Shown: positions 1 to 7,694 of the stretch, piece by piece | Position numbering within the stretch: position 1 is the first letter of the stretch | Layout: every line of letters starts with the position of its first letter | Assembly (NCBI GenBank): GCA_029821635.1 | Contig: JALGSW010000037.1 | Coordinates: 1 to 59,976 of the forward strand | Source of the DNA: Candidatus Zipacnadia bacterium | Lineage (GTDB): Bacteria > Armatimonadota > Zipacnadia > Zipacnadales > UBA5352 | DNA length: 59,976 nucleotides | Direction of reading: 5' to 3' | The notes under the pieces: generated by a model | The model's input: only the letters and a program-made list of their open reading frames with translations | Databases searched by the model: none | Told to the model about the DNA's origin: nothing | Made by a program: the position numbers and the translations under genes

Positions 1-875
1 AGATCGACGACTTCTACGCATTCCAGACCGCGCTGCGCGAGATCCGCTCCGAGCTGCAGCGCGAGTGCTGCGTGGACGTCGTGCAGGAGTACTTCCCGGA
101 TGCGCTGATCGGCAACTACTCGGTCTATCCACAGAGCGGCGTGCGCTACTGGTACGACTACTACGAGACGCTCCCGGCGGGCGCGCCGATCTTCCCCGAC
201 CAGGAGGCGAAGAACCGCCCCTGGCCCAACGAGTTCGACCCGAGCGGATACACCTTCGCCAATCCGGTCGTCTACACGTGGTACGCGACCTGGAGCTGGT
301 ATCCGCGCTGGGACAATGACGACTACCGGTGGTTCTACAACCTGCTGCAGGTCGGCACCAACGCCGGCCGGCACACGCCGCAGGAGATCCCGCTGATCAC
401 GTGGCTGCACTGGCACACCACCGCCCCGCCCGCAGACGCGCCGGAGGTCCCGCAGATGTCCGAGGAGGCCTATCAGGAGCTGATCTGGCACCTCTACCTG
501 CGCGGCTCCGACGGGCTGATGATGTGGTGCACCGCCGAGGAGACCACGAAAGAGATCGGTCTGATGACCGAGGTGATGGACGGGATGCTCGCGCACCGGG
601 AGTTCATCGCCGCCGGTGAGCCGGTCATGTTCAATGTGCCGAGCGAGCCCGGCACGGTCGTCTCCGGCCTACGCCTCGGCGACCGGCTGCTGGTCCGCAG
701 GACCGACTTCGGCGACAACCAGGAGGCCGTGAGAGGCGTGGTCGCGAGCCAAATCCTGCAGGATCCTGGCCTGGACGGAGCGACGCTCCATCCCGCCCGC
801 ATGGTTGAGATCCCTCGCAGGGATGGCGAGACGTGGGTGCTTGACCTGAGCCAGTGCGAGGTCGCGCCGCAGTAG
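1..875 (+). CDS. Secreted hydrolase-like protein, C-terminal part (5' end outside window)
   Basis: The reading frame is open from base 3, so the gene begins upstream; the GTG at 72 is internal. About 290 residues are visible. They are rich in Trp and Tyr, with patches such as WYDYYE, YTWYATWSWYPRW and ITWLHWHT, and a segment LWHLYLRGSDGLMMWC-like (residues around 160-175 of the visible part) that resembles the late beta-strands of a TIM-barrel glycosidase. The end, after about residue 200, looks like a small beta domain. I cannot name a family. The context of other secreted carbohydrate-active proteins supports a glycan-related role, but this is inference. Confidence 0.6.
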   Translation, partial: IDDFYAFQTALREIRSELQRECCVDVVQEYFPDALIGNYSVYPQSGVRYWYDYYETLPAGAPIFPDQEAKNRPWPNEFDPSGYTFANPVVYTWYATWSWYPRWDNDDYRWFYNLLQVGTNAGRHTPQEIPLITWLHWHTTAPPADAPEVPQMSEEAYQELIWHLYLRGSDGLMMWCTAEETTKEIGLMTEVMDGMLAHREFIAAGEPVMFNVPSEPGTVVSGLRLGDRLLVRRTDFGDNQEAVRGVVASQILQDPGLDGATLHPARMVEIPRRDGETWVLDLSQCEVAPQ

Positions 876-888
876 TGCATTCAACTAC

Positions 889-907
889 CGCAGGCTGGAA
901 GCCTGCG
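889..907. repeat. Short perfect hairpin, likely dispersed intergenic palindrome
   Basis: CGCAGGCT-GGA-AGCCTGCG is an 8-bp perfect stem with a 3-nt loop, lying 13 nt after the preceding stop codon and 39 nt before the M55 start. It could serve as a terminator, although no T-run follows. Palindromes of this wording are familiar to me as dispersed intergenic repeats in several uncultivated phyla. Only one copy was noticed here. Confidence 0.5.
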
Positions 908-946
908 CCACGGGTGGAACTGCAAGTCTGCCCCAGGAGGTGCGTA

Positions 947-1720
947 ATGAAGCTCTACATGATCACGGACCTTGAGGGACCGGCGCTCATCAGCCGGTTC
1001 GATCAGGCGCGTGACGTCACGCCCGAGGACAAGATCCGCTGGATGCGGCTGCTCACGGGCGAGGTCAACGCGTGCATCGACGGCGTTCTGGACTTCGACC
1101 CGGACGCCGAGGTGGTCGTCTGGGACGGGCACGGCTCCGGTGGGATCATCGAGGAGGAGTTCCATCGCGACGCGAAGCTCATCGCGCGCGGGCCGATCAA
1201 GGCGCCCTACCACCTCGATGGGACCTTCGACGCGCTCATGTTCGTGGGCCAGCACGCGCGCGCAGGCACCGATGGCGTGCTCTGCCACACGTACTCGTCG
1301 AAGTCGATCGAGTACTACAAGATCAATGGCGTCGAACTCGGCGAGTTCGGCTGCCGGGCGCTGATGGCCGGAACGATGGGAGTGCCGACGATCCTGTGCA
1401 CCGGTGATGACACCGCGGTCGAGGAAGCGCAAGAGCTGGTCCCGAACATCGTCGGCGCGGCGGTGAAGCAGGCGCTTGGGAGAGAGCTGGCGATCCACCT
1501 CTCGCATGGCGCGGCGTGCGAGCTGATCCGCGAGGCGGCGCACGAGGCGTGCGGCAAGCTCGGCGAGATCGAGCCCTACTTCTTCGAGGGCCCGTACACG
1601 ATGGAGGTCCGCTACCTCGACGGCGTCGGCATCCGGTCGTCGCTGGAGGCGGGCTGGGAGTACGTAGACCCGCGCACGATCCGCAAGACCTCCGACGACA
1701 TCTGCGAGCTGCGCGTGTAA
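947..1720 (+). CDS. dppA: M55 family D-aminopeptidase (DppA-like)
   Basis: Predicted 257-residue cytoplasmic zinc peptidase that removes N-terminal D-amino acids from short peptides, as in recycling of cell-wall D-Ala-D-Ala. The metal and catalytic residues of Bacillus DppA are all recognisable: DxEG (D8, E10), WDGHG (D60, H62), GQHA (H103) and GEFG (E133). The length is normal for the family. The ATG at 947 follows a strong AGGAGG (935-940) at 6 nt, so upstream starts in the frame were rejected. The stop is followed immediately by the start of the next gene, suggesting translational coupling. Family assignment is secure; the peptide substrate is not shown by the sequence. Confidence 0.92.
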   Translation: MKLYMITDLEGPALISRFDQARDVTPEDKIRWMRLLTGEVNACIDGVLDFDPDAEVVVWDGHGSGGIIEEEFHRDAKLIARGPIKAPYHLDGTFDALMFVGQHARAGTDGVLCHTYSSKSIEYYKINGVELGEFGCRALMAGTMGVPTILCTGDDTAVEEAQELVPNIVGAAVKQALGRELAIHLSHGAACELIREAAHEACGKLGEIEPYFFEGPYTMEVRYLDGVGIRSSLEAGWEYVDPRTIRKTSDDICELRV

Positions 1721-2767
1721 GTGAGCGGACCGGACGCGCGAGCGGAGCGGAGCAGGCCGGGCTGCTGGCGGCGCGGGCTGGCGGCGCTGGCGGTCATCGC
1801 GGCGATCGTGCCGATCGCCGTGTGGGTGCTGATGCGCGTTCCCGGCGAGGACTGGTGGGCGACCGCCGGCCTCGTGTACGCGCCGAAGCTGCAGTGGGTC
1901 GCGGTGCCCACGCTCGGGGCGCTCCTGGCGCTGATGGCGTGGCGCGGCCGGCTCGTGGTGCTGAACATTGCCGCGGTGGCATTCGCGCTGTTCTTCGTCG
2001 CCGGTTACGAGCTGCACTCGCCCACCGAGCCCTCCACCGACCGGCCGGTCATCCGACTCGCGACGTGGAACGTCTACGGCTGGACTGAGCAGCGCGAGCT
2101 TGTGCGCGACCGCATCCTGTCGTGGGACTGCGACGTGGTGTGCCTGCAGGAGAGCGCGCGCGCGACCTTCAATAAGCTCCTCCCCGGCTACGCCGCGACC
2201 GTCGGCGGCGACCTGCGAGTCTTCGTTCGCGGGCGGATCACCCACCGTGAGGCGCCGATCGATCCCCTCACGGGCCGTCGGCGGCTGCTCATCGTGGACG
2301 TGGAGACCGACGCGGGGCCGCTGCGGGTGATTAACGTGCACATCCCGCGCGCGGAGCGCCGCCAGGCCACCCCGCGCGAGCTGGGGCCTCTGCGGAAGTA
2401 CATCGAGGTGAGTGTCGAGCTCCGCGACCGCAAGTTCGCCGAGCTGATGGCCGAGCTGCCCGCGAACGGGCCGATCGTGGTGGTCGGAGACATGAACACA
2501 CCGCCTGCCTCGCGCTTCCACGACCTGCTCTCCGAGCGACTGACGGACAGCTTCGAGGCGGTCGGCTCGGGCTTCGGGAACACGTTCGTGTGGCGCAGAC
2601 GGCTGCCGCTGATGCGGATTGACTACGTCTGGGCGGGCGGCGGCGTGGAGCCGCTGAGCCATCGGATCGAGCCACCGCGCCCTTCAGACCACCGGCCCGT
2701 TATCGTCGAGCTGGCGCTACCGGCCGCTGACGCGGTCGCGGACGCGGCCACCGACGCGTCCGACTGA
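1721..2767 (+). CDS. Membrane-anchored endonuclease/exonuclease/phosphatase family protein
   Basis: 348 residues. The first 105 carry about three hydrophobic segments (around 20-40, 55-75 and 78-95), placing the catalytic domain outside or at the membrane. The EEP fold follows, with the canonical motifs TWNVYG (metal Asn), CLQE (metal Glu), INVHIPRAE, GDMNTPP (Asp and Asn), RIDYVW and the terminal SDHRPV. These residues bind Mg2+ and hydrolyse phosphodiesters; the substrate may be a nucleic acid, a lipid head group or an inositol phosphate, and cannot be read from the motifs. GTG start directly adjoining the dppA stop; same transcription unit. Confidence 0.85.
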   Translation: MSGPDARAERSRPGCWRRGLAALAVIAAIVPIAVWVLMRVPGEDWWATAGLVYAPKLQWVAVPTLGALLALMAWRGRLVVLNIAAVAFALFFVAGYELHSPTEPSTDRPVIRLATWNVYGWTEQRELVRDRILSWDCDVVCLQESARATFNKLLPGYAATVGGDLRVFVRGRITHREAPIDPLTGRRRLLIVDVETDAGPLRVINVHIPRAERRQATPRELGPLRKYIEVSVELRDRKFAELMAELPANGPIVVVGDMNTPPASRFHDLLSERLTDSFEAVGSGFGNTFVWRRRLPLMRIDYVWAGGGVEPLSHRIEPPRPSDHRPVIVELALPAADAVADAATDASD

Positions 2768-2774
2768 GGCGCGG

Positions 2775-2803
2775 TTGACTTGGGCCCGCGGTTGGCATAG
2801 AAT
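2775..2803 (+). promoter_or_regulatory. Sigma-70 type promoter for pseudopilin/GH42-like operon
   Basis: TTGACT (2775-2780), a 17-nt spacer and TAGAAT (2798-2803) form a near-consensus housekeeping promoter, about 75 nt before the pseudopilin start. It begins just after the stop of the upstream EEP gene, marking a new transcription unit. Confidence 0.75.
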
Positions 2804-2876
2804 CACGCTGACGTGCCACACCCCCACCCGATCGCCGGGCGCGCCGGGTGCGCGATCCGCGGAGGGACTCGCAGCC

Positions 2877-3329
2877 ATGTTTCGCAGCCATCGCCGGGGA
2901 TTGACGCCATCCGAAACGCTTCTCATCGCGGCCATCGTCGCGGCCTTCGCGCTGATCGTCGTGTGGCGGCTGGTCGGCGACCCGTCGCAGGATGCGCGCC
3001 GCCTCACGATCAACCGCGTCGAGACGATCATGGACGCCCTCGAACGCTACGCGATCGACAACGGCGGCGTCTTCCCCACCACCGATCAGGGCCTTCAGGT
3101 GCTCGTCACCAAACCGAGCGGCGCTGCCGCGCCGGTGCGGTGGAACGGTCCCTACATCGAGGGTTCCGAGGCGCTCACCGACGCCTGGGGGGCGCCCCTG
3201 CAGTACGTCTCACCGGTCGCGGGGGGCGACGTGTATCATCTGTGGTCCAGCGGAGCGGACCGGGCGCAGGGAGGCAAGGGCGCAGACGCCGACATCAAGT
3301 CATGGGATCGCCCCAGCATGGTGCCCTGA
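2877..3329 (+). CDS. Type II secretion GspG-like pseudopilin, orphan
   Basis: 150 residues. The N-terminus RRG-LTPSE has the prepilin peptidase pattern: a basic leader, a Gly before the cleavage point and Glu at +5. A hydrophobic helix of about 20 residues (LLIAAIVAAFALIVVW) follows. The C-terminal half matches GspG: DNGGVFPTTDQGLQVLV, GPYIEG, DAWGAPLQYVSP, and a final SSGADRAQGGKGADADI like the calcium-binding end of major pseudopilins. The leader is unusual in having LTP rather than FTL after the Gly. ATG 2877 has GGAGG at 2861-2865. The stop overlaps the next start by one base (TGATG). No other secretion gene is in the window, so the secretion apparatus must be elsewhere or absent. Confidence 0.85.
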   Translation: MFRSHRRGLTPSETLLIAAIVAAFALIVVWRLVGDPSQDARRLTINRVETIMDALERYAIDNGGVFPTTDQGLQVLVTKPSGAAAPVRWNGPYIEGSEALTDAWGAPLQYVSPVAGGDVYHLWSSGADRAQGGKGADADIKSWDRPSMVP

Positions 3330-6016
3330 TGCGAACACTCCCGGCGTGGCTGGGCATCCTCGCGCTCATTGCATGGCCGAACGCTCTCCAGGCAGCCCCC
3401 GACGGGGCTGAGGAGGGCGCACTGCTGCTGTCCGCCTGCGAGGACCCGGGGGACTTCAGCGCCGCGCGCACACCCGATGACCCGGCGTTCGACTTCGCCG
3501 CATGGCAGGCGACCGTTTTCGCCGGCGCGCGCGTGCAGGGCAACAGCCTGCGCTGGCACCTTCGCCCGTCATCCACGCAGCAGACCTCCGCCCGACTCGC
3601 ACTGACACGGATCGTCGCTGGCCCGCTGAGCGACGTATCCGTCTGGGTCAAGAACCCCAATGCGCACGAGGTCACGCTGCGGCTGGAGGTCCTGGACGCC
3701 GACGGAGCCCGCTACGCGAGCCCCCCGGTGGCGCTTGCCGACGAGATCGGCTGGCGCGAGCTTACGTTCGAGCTGCGAGCACTGACCGGCCCCGCCACCG
3801 ATCCCTGCCCCGGCCTCGACGCGCCCTTCACCCGCGTGGCGCTGCTGCTGGAGGGACTGGTCGCGGACCGGCCGCACACGATCTACCTCGATGAGATGAC
3901 CGCGCGAACGAACCAGCTCGCGCCGCTTGCGGTCACGGACCTCCGCTGTCAGACGAGCCTCGGCCCTGGTGAGCAGTTCGGCGTCCACGCCCGGCTCTCC
4001 CCCGCCTCCGCCGTGCCCGACGCAGGCGTCGTCGTGCAGATCGTGGGCCCCGGTGGCGGTGTGCTCGCGCAGGCGCCGGTGCGCGTCGATGCCCCCGATG
4101 GCGCGTCGGCCTCGGTCGGCGCCAACCTGCGCATGCCCGCGTGGCTCGCACCGGGGTGCTACGAGGTGCGGCTGGCGGCCGGTTTCGGCACGCTCACGGG
4201 CGCCGAGCCGATCGAGGTGGTCGTCGGCGGATCGCCGGTCGCGCCCGGTGCTGCTGAGATCGTCGCGGGCCTCACCCCGCCCGCGATCCGCCTGGGCGCT
4301 GACGCCTGGCCTCCGGTGATCGAGGAGCTGCGGGGCGATCTGCCCGCGCAGCTCGACGCTAACGCGCGCATCGTCGCGCTGCCGGCCACCGCCGACGCGC
4401 ACCCGTTCGCCTGGGCGGCCGCTGTCGCGGAGCCGGAGGCGCCGACGGCGTTCGCGGGGCTCGACCGGCGCGCGGCGGGTGTGCTCAACGAGCGCCCTGA
4501 GAGCGCGCGATCGCAGATCGCCCTAGTGCTGCAGGTCTTCCTCAACGCGACGCCCGAGTGGCTGCTGGCCAACCCGCAGCATCTGCAGCTCTTCGATGGC
4601 GGGACGCTCGCTCCGCCCGCGGTCGTGACGCTGGGCCGCGCGCTGCCCGACATCGCCTCAGACGCCTGGCAGCGCGAGGCCGAGCAGCGGCTGCGCGCCC
4701 TCGTGCGGCACGTCGAAGCATCACCGTGGGGGCATCGCGTGGTCGGCTACGAGCTGCAGGCGGGCGACCTGGGCGCGTGGCGGCCGTGGGGGGCGTCGCT
4801 GGGGATCGGCGATGAGAGCACGCCGGTCCGGCGCGACGCGTTCCTCGACTGGCTGCACGGGCAGTACCCGAGCGTGAATGACCTGCGCAACGGCTGGCTC
4901 GGGCGCAGGCGCGGCTTCGGAAGGCCGCGCGCGGGCTTCGAGGCGGTCGAGCTTCCCGAGCCGCTCGCGGACCAGCCGGAGCCCTCGCTCTACGACCCGT
5001 CAGCCGATCAGCCGATGATCGACCTTCAGTTCTTCCGCGCGGAGACGGCCGCTGATGCGCTGCTGCGCATGGCCCGCGCCATCCGGGACGAGGCCCACGA
5101 GGGAACGCTGGTGGGCGGCTGCTACGGTCACCTGCTGGCGCAGGCCCGCGCGAACGACTGGTCGTGGCCGCACACCGCGCTTTCGCGTGTGCTGGCGAGC
5201 GGCTCGGTGGACTTCCTGACCGGCCCGCAGCAGCGCATCGACGACGTGACGCAGCCCTCATCGCTCGGCGAGTCCGCGCGCAGGGCGGGCGTGCTCTACC
5301 TTGAGCGCCCGAACGGGGCCGATGCGGTCGCGGAGGACTGCGGCGCGCTCATGCCGGCGGGCGGAATGGCCTCGCTGACGCGCATCCCCGCGCCGGTCGC
5401 ACCGGGGCCCGGAGCGACGGTCATCGAGGTGATCGACGACCTCAGCGCGCGCTACCTCTCCGGCGATGCGGCGCTGCCGCGGGAGTTGCTGACGCGCCCG
5501 ATCGCCGGCGCCATCGAGCACCAGAGCTGCCTGCTGGGTGACCTGCTCGGCCCGAATCCGCCGCAGGGCAGCGTCTACATCTTCCGCGACCTCTTCGCCA
5601 TCGAGCCCGAGCAGGGCCGGCTGCTGGGGCGCAACACCGCCCGCGACGGCTCGCTGCTTGTGTGGGTCTACGCGCCCGGCGCGGTCGATCAGTACCTCAT
5701 CACCGGCCGGACGATGCAGTACCTCACCGGCATCAAGCTCTCACCGATGGTGCGCCGGGGCAGGCTGAAGATCGCTGCGGAGTCGTCGCAGCTCGACTCG
5801 TTCGGCTTCCGAGACCCGGTCAGTCCATGGTTCGCCTCGGTTGACGAGGACGCCGAGTGGCTTGGCGCCATCGAGGGCACCGAGCTGTGCGGCTTCGCGC
5901 TTCGGAAGTTCCCCTACTGCACCTCCGTCTTCGCCGCCGCGCCTCCGTCGGAGCGGGTATTGCGCCACCTGGCGCAACGAAGTGGCATTGAAATTGCCCC
6001 CAGCTTGGAGCAGTAA
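3329..6016 (+). CDS. Secreted GH42-like (beta-galactosidase-related) protein
   Basis: 895 residues with a signal peptide (about 1-22, ending LQA before APDG). Residues about 45-200 form a beta-rich carbohydrate-binding-like domain and 205-320 an Ig-like stretch. From about 380 to 720 is a TIM-barrel-like region with VVGYELQAGDLGAW (around 470), then a segment with LLVWVYAPG (around 775) typical of the domain after the barrel in GH42-type proteins. It is a distant paralogue of the protein at 41572-45528, which has GYLPASGVSWEW and LAWFYAPG at equivalent places. Where that relative has E-W, this one has A-W, so the acid/base residue may be missing. Translationally coupled to the pseudopilin. 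Family assignment is fair, activity uncertain. Confidence 0.65.
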   Translation: MRTLPAWLGILALIAWPNALQAAPDGAEEGALLLSACEDPGDFSAARTPDDPAFDFAAWQATVFAGARVQGNSLRWHLRPSSTQQTSARLALTRIVAGPLSDVSVWVKNPNAHEVTLRLEVLDADGARYASPPVALADEIGWRELTFELRALTGPATDPCPGLDAPFTRVALLLEGLVADRPHTIYLDEMTARTNQLAPLAVTDLRCQTSLGPGEQFGVHARLSPASAVPDAGVVVQIVGPGGGVLAQAPVRVDAPDGASASVGANLRMPAWLAPGCYEVRLAAGFGTLTGAEPIEVVVGGSPVAPGAAEIVAGLTPPAIRLGADAWPPVIEELRGDLPAQLDANARIVALPATADAHPFAWAAAVAEPEAPTAFAGLDRRAAGVLNERPESARSQIALVLQVFLNATPEWLLANPQHLQLFDGGTLAPPAVVTLGRALPDIASDAWQREAEQRLRALVRHVEASPWGHRVVGYELQAGDLGAWRPWGASLGIGDESTPVRRDAFLDWLHGQYPSVNDLRNGWLGRRRGFGRPRAGFEAVELPEPLADQPEPSLYDPSADQPMIDLQFFRAETAADALLRMARAIRDEAHEGTLVGGCYGHLLAQARANDWSWPHTALSRVLASGSVDFLTGPQQRIDDVTQPSSLGESARRAGVLYLERPNGADAVAEDCGALMPAGGMASLTRIPAPVAPGPGATVIEVIDDLSARYLSGDAALPRELLTRPIAGAIEHQSCLLGDLLGPNPPQGSVYIFRDLFAIEPEQGRLLGRNTARDGSLLVWVYAPGAVDQYLITGRTMQYLTGIKLSPMVRRGRLKIAAESSQLDSFGFRDPVSPWFASVDEDAEWLGAIEGTELCGFALRKFPYCTSVFAAAPPSERVLRHLAQRSGIEIAPSLEQ

Positions 6017-6088
6017 GAAGGAAGCCCCCTTGACGTGTCGAATACGCGAACATGTCCTTTCTGCGACATTGGCGTTTGAGGTGACGAG

Positions 6089-6691
6089 ATGAACCTGACC
6101 CACCATCTCCTGGTGGCGGAGAGCCTCCGTGGCAGCCTGCTGTGGCCGAGTCGCCTGCGCGGTCAGATGCTGCTCGGTGCCATCGCTCCTGACGCACATA
6201 CCGAGGTCCCGGGGCTCGGCAGGGAGGTCCTGCGCCCTGCAGTGGACGTCGTCGAGACCGTGCTCGGGCTTGCTGGGCCCTCGAGCGGCCGCAGCGCCCG
6301 CTGCCGCGCGTTTGCCGTCTCCGTGGTCGCTCACCTCGTCGCCGACGAGCTGACGCGCCCGCACCGCTACCACCTCCCGCCGCACGCGCCGACCGGCTTC
6401 GTGCAAGTTCCGGATGCGGATGCAGGCGCTCCGAACGTGCTGGACATCGGGCCTATCGTGCGCTCGCTGATTCGCGAGCGGTCGATCTGCGCGCTCGGGC
6501 CGCTGGAGCCCGCGGCGGTCGATCGCAAACGGTGGGAGGCCGTTGGTCGCTGGCCGCTGAGGGAGGGCGATGGCCACTTCCTCGTGGTCGAACCGCTTGC
6601 GAGCGTCGTGAGCGAGTGTGCCGCCGAGGCACTGGAGAGGATGTACCGCTGCGAGGCGGGTGCGGCGCTGCTCGGGAGCTGGCGCGCGTAG
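6089..6691 (+). CDS. Zinc-dependent phospholipase C-like / S1-P1-fold hypothetical protein
   Basis: 200 residues without a signal peptide. It begins NLTHHLLVAESL, followed by LLGAIAPDAHTE and later SVVAHLVADELTRPH. The combination of an early His, G-x-I-x-P-D-x-H and H-L-x-x-D-E resembles the metal-binding pattern of the zinc-dependent phospholipase C-like family (PF00882) found in many uncharacterised bacterial proteins. The rest is not recognised. ATG 6089 has GAGGTGACGAG upstream. It lies 72 nt after the GH42-like gene on the same strand and may be co-transcribed. Confidence 0.5.
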   Translation: MNLTHHLLVAESLRGSLLWPSRLRGQMLLGAIAPDAHTEVPGLGREVLRPAVDVVETVLGLAGPSSGRSARCRAFAVSVVAHLVADELTRPHRYHLPPHAPTGFVQVPDADAGAPNVLDIGPIVRSLIRERSICALGPLEPAAVDRKRWEAVGRWPLREGDGHFLVVEPLASVVSECAAEALERMYRCEAGAALLGSWRA

Positions 6692-6787
6692 CACGAAGGC
6701 GCAGGAGCGCGCGTGGCGAATACTCCAGCACCTCACAGAGCCGATCGCATGAGGCGCGCAACCAGACACCTTACGGGAGTGTTCGTT

Positions 6788-7693
6788 GTGATCAAGCTTG
6801 GCATGGTCGATCTGTGCACGTCACACCCCGGATCGTGGATTCCGGCTATCAAGGAGATGGACGACGTCGAAGTCGTCGCGCTGCATGACGACGGCGGCGT
6901 GCGGCCAGAGGGATACGCGGCGAAGTTTGCTGAGGAGCAGGGCATCGGGACGGTGACTGACACGATCGACGAGATGGTCGGCATGGTCGATGCCGCGATC
7001 GTGCACAGCGCCAACTGGGACCTGCACCTGCCGCACGCGAAGCCGTTCATCGAAGGCGGCGTGCCGGTGCTGGTAGACAAGCCGATGGTGGGCAACCTGC
7101 AGGACCTGCACGAGTTGGAGCGTCTGCAGGCGAAGCACGGGACGCTGGTGATGGGCGGGTCGAGCGTGCGCTACGCGGCGGAGGTCCAGGAGCTGCGCGC
7201 TCTGCGCGAGGAGATGGGCGAGATCGGTGTCTGCTGGTGCCAGGGCCGCAACGACTTCTTCAACTACGGGATACACACCGTCGAGATGTTCCAGGGCTTC
7301 TTCGGCGCCGGTGTGCTGGCCGTCGAGCACGTCGGCGACCGCGGGACGATGGACGTCTTCCGCGCCGACTACGCCGACGGCGTGCCGGTCTTCTTCGCGC
7401 TGGGCGCGATCTCCAGCCCGTGGTTCATCTCCATCGGCGCGAAGAACGGCGTCTTCGAGCGCGTGCTCACCGCCAAGGACAACTACGCGCGCCTGATCCG
7501 CGCGTTCGTGGACGCGGTGCACAGCGGCGAGCCGCCGATCTCGCTCGCGGACAACCTCGAGGCCGTGCAGATCTCGCTCGCCGCGAACGTCTCGCGGCGC
7601 GAAGGCACGGTCTGCTACCTGAGCGACCTGACCAACGACGAGCGCTTCGACGGCTACGCGTTCGCCGAGGAATACGCGAAGCTCCGGCAGTAA
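6788..7693 (+). CDS. Gfo/Idh/MocA-family oxidoreductase
   Basis: 301 residues from the GTG at 6788, chosen because GGGAGT lies 7 nt upstream and the protein then starts directly in the Rossmann fold (IKLGMVDLCTSHPGSW). VLVDKPM contains the EKP-like Lys-Pro of the family (here D-K-P), and the substrate-domain segment NDFFNYGIHTVEM provides the conserved H near the active site. NAD(P)-dependent sugar or cyclitol dehydrogenase activity is the usual role. The glycine-rich GxGxxG loop is replaced by DLCTSHPG, so cofactor binding may differ. It is followed after one base by a large membrane protein gene, so the two probably act together. Confidence 0.78.
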   Translation: MIKLGMVDLCTSHPGSWIPAIKEMDDVEVVALHDDGGVRPEGYAAKFAEEQGIGTVTDTIDEMVGMVDAAIVHSANWDLHLPHAKPFIEGGVPVLVDKPMVGNLQDLHELERLQAKHGTLVMGGSSVRYAAEVQELRALREEMGEIGVCWCQGRNDFFNYGIHTVEMFQGFFGAGVLAVEHVGDRGTMDVFRADYADGVPVFFALGAISSPWFISIGAKNGVFERVLTAKDNYARLIRAFVDAVHSGEPPISLADNLEAVQISLAANVSRREGTVCYLSDLTNDERFDGYAFAEEYAKLRQ

Positions 7694-7694
7694 C

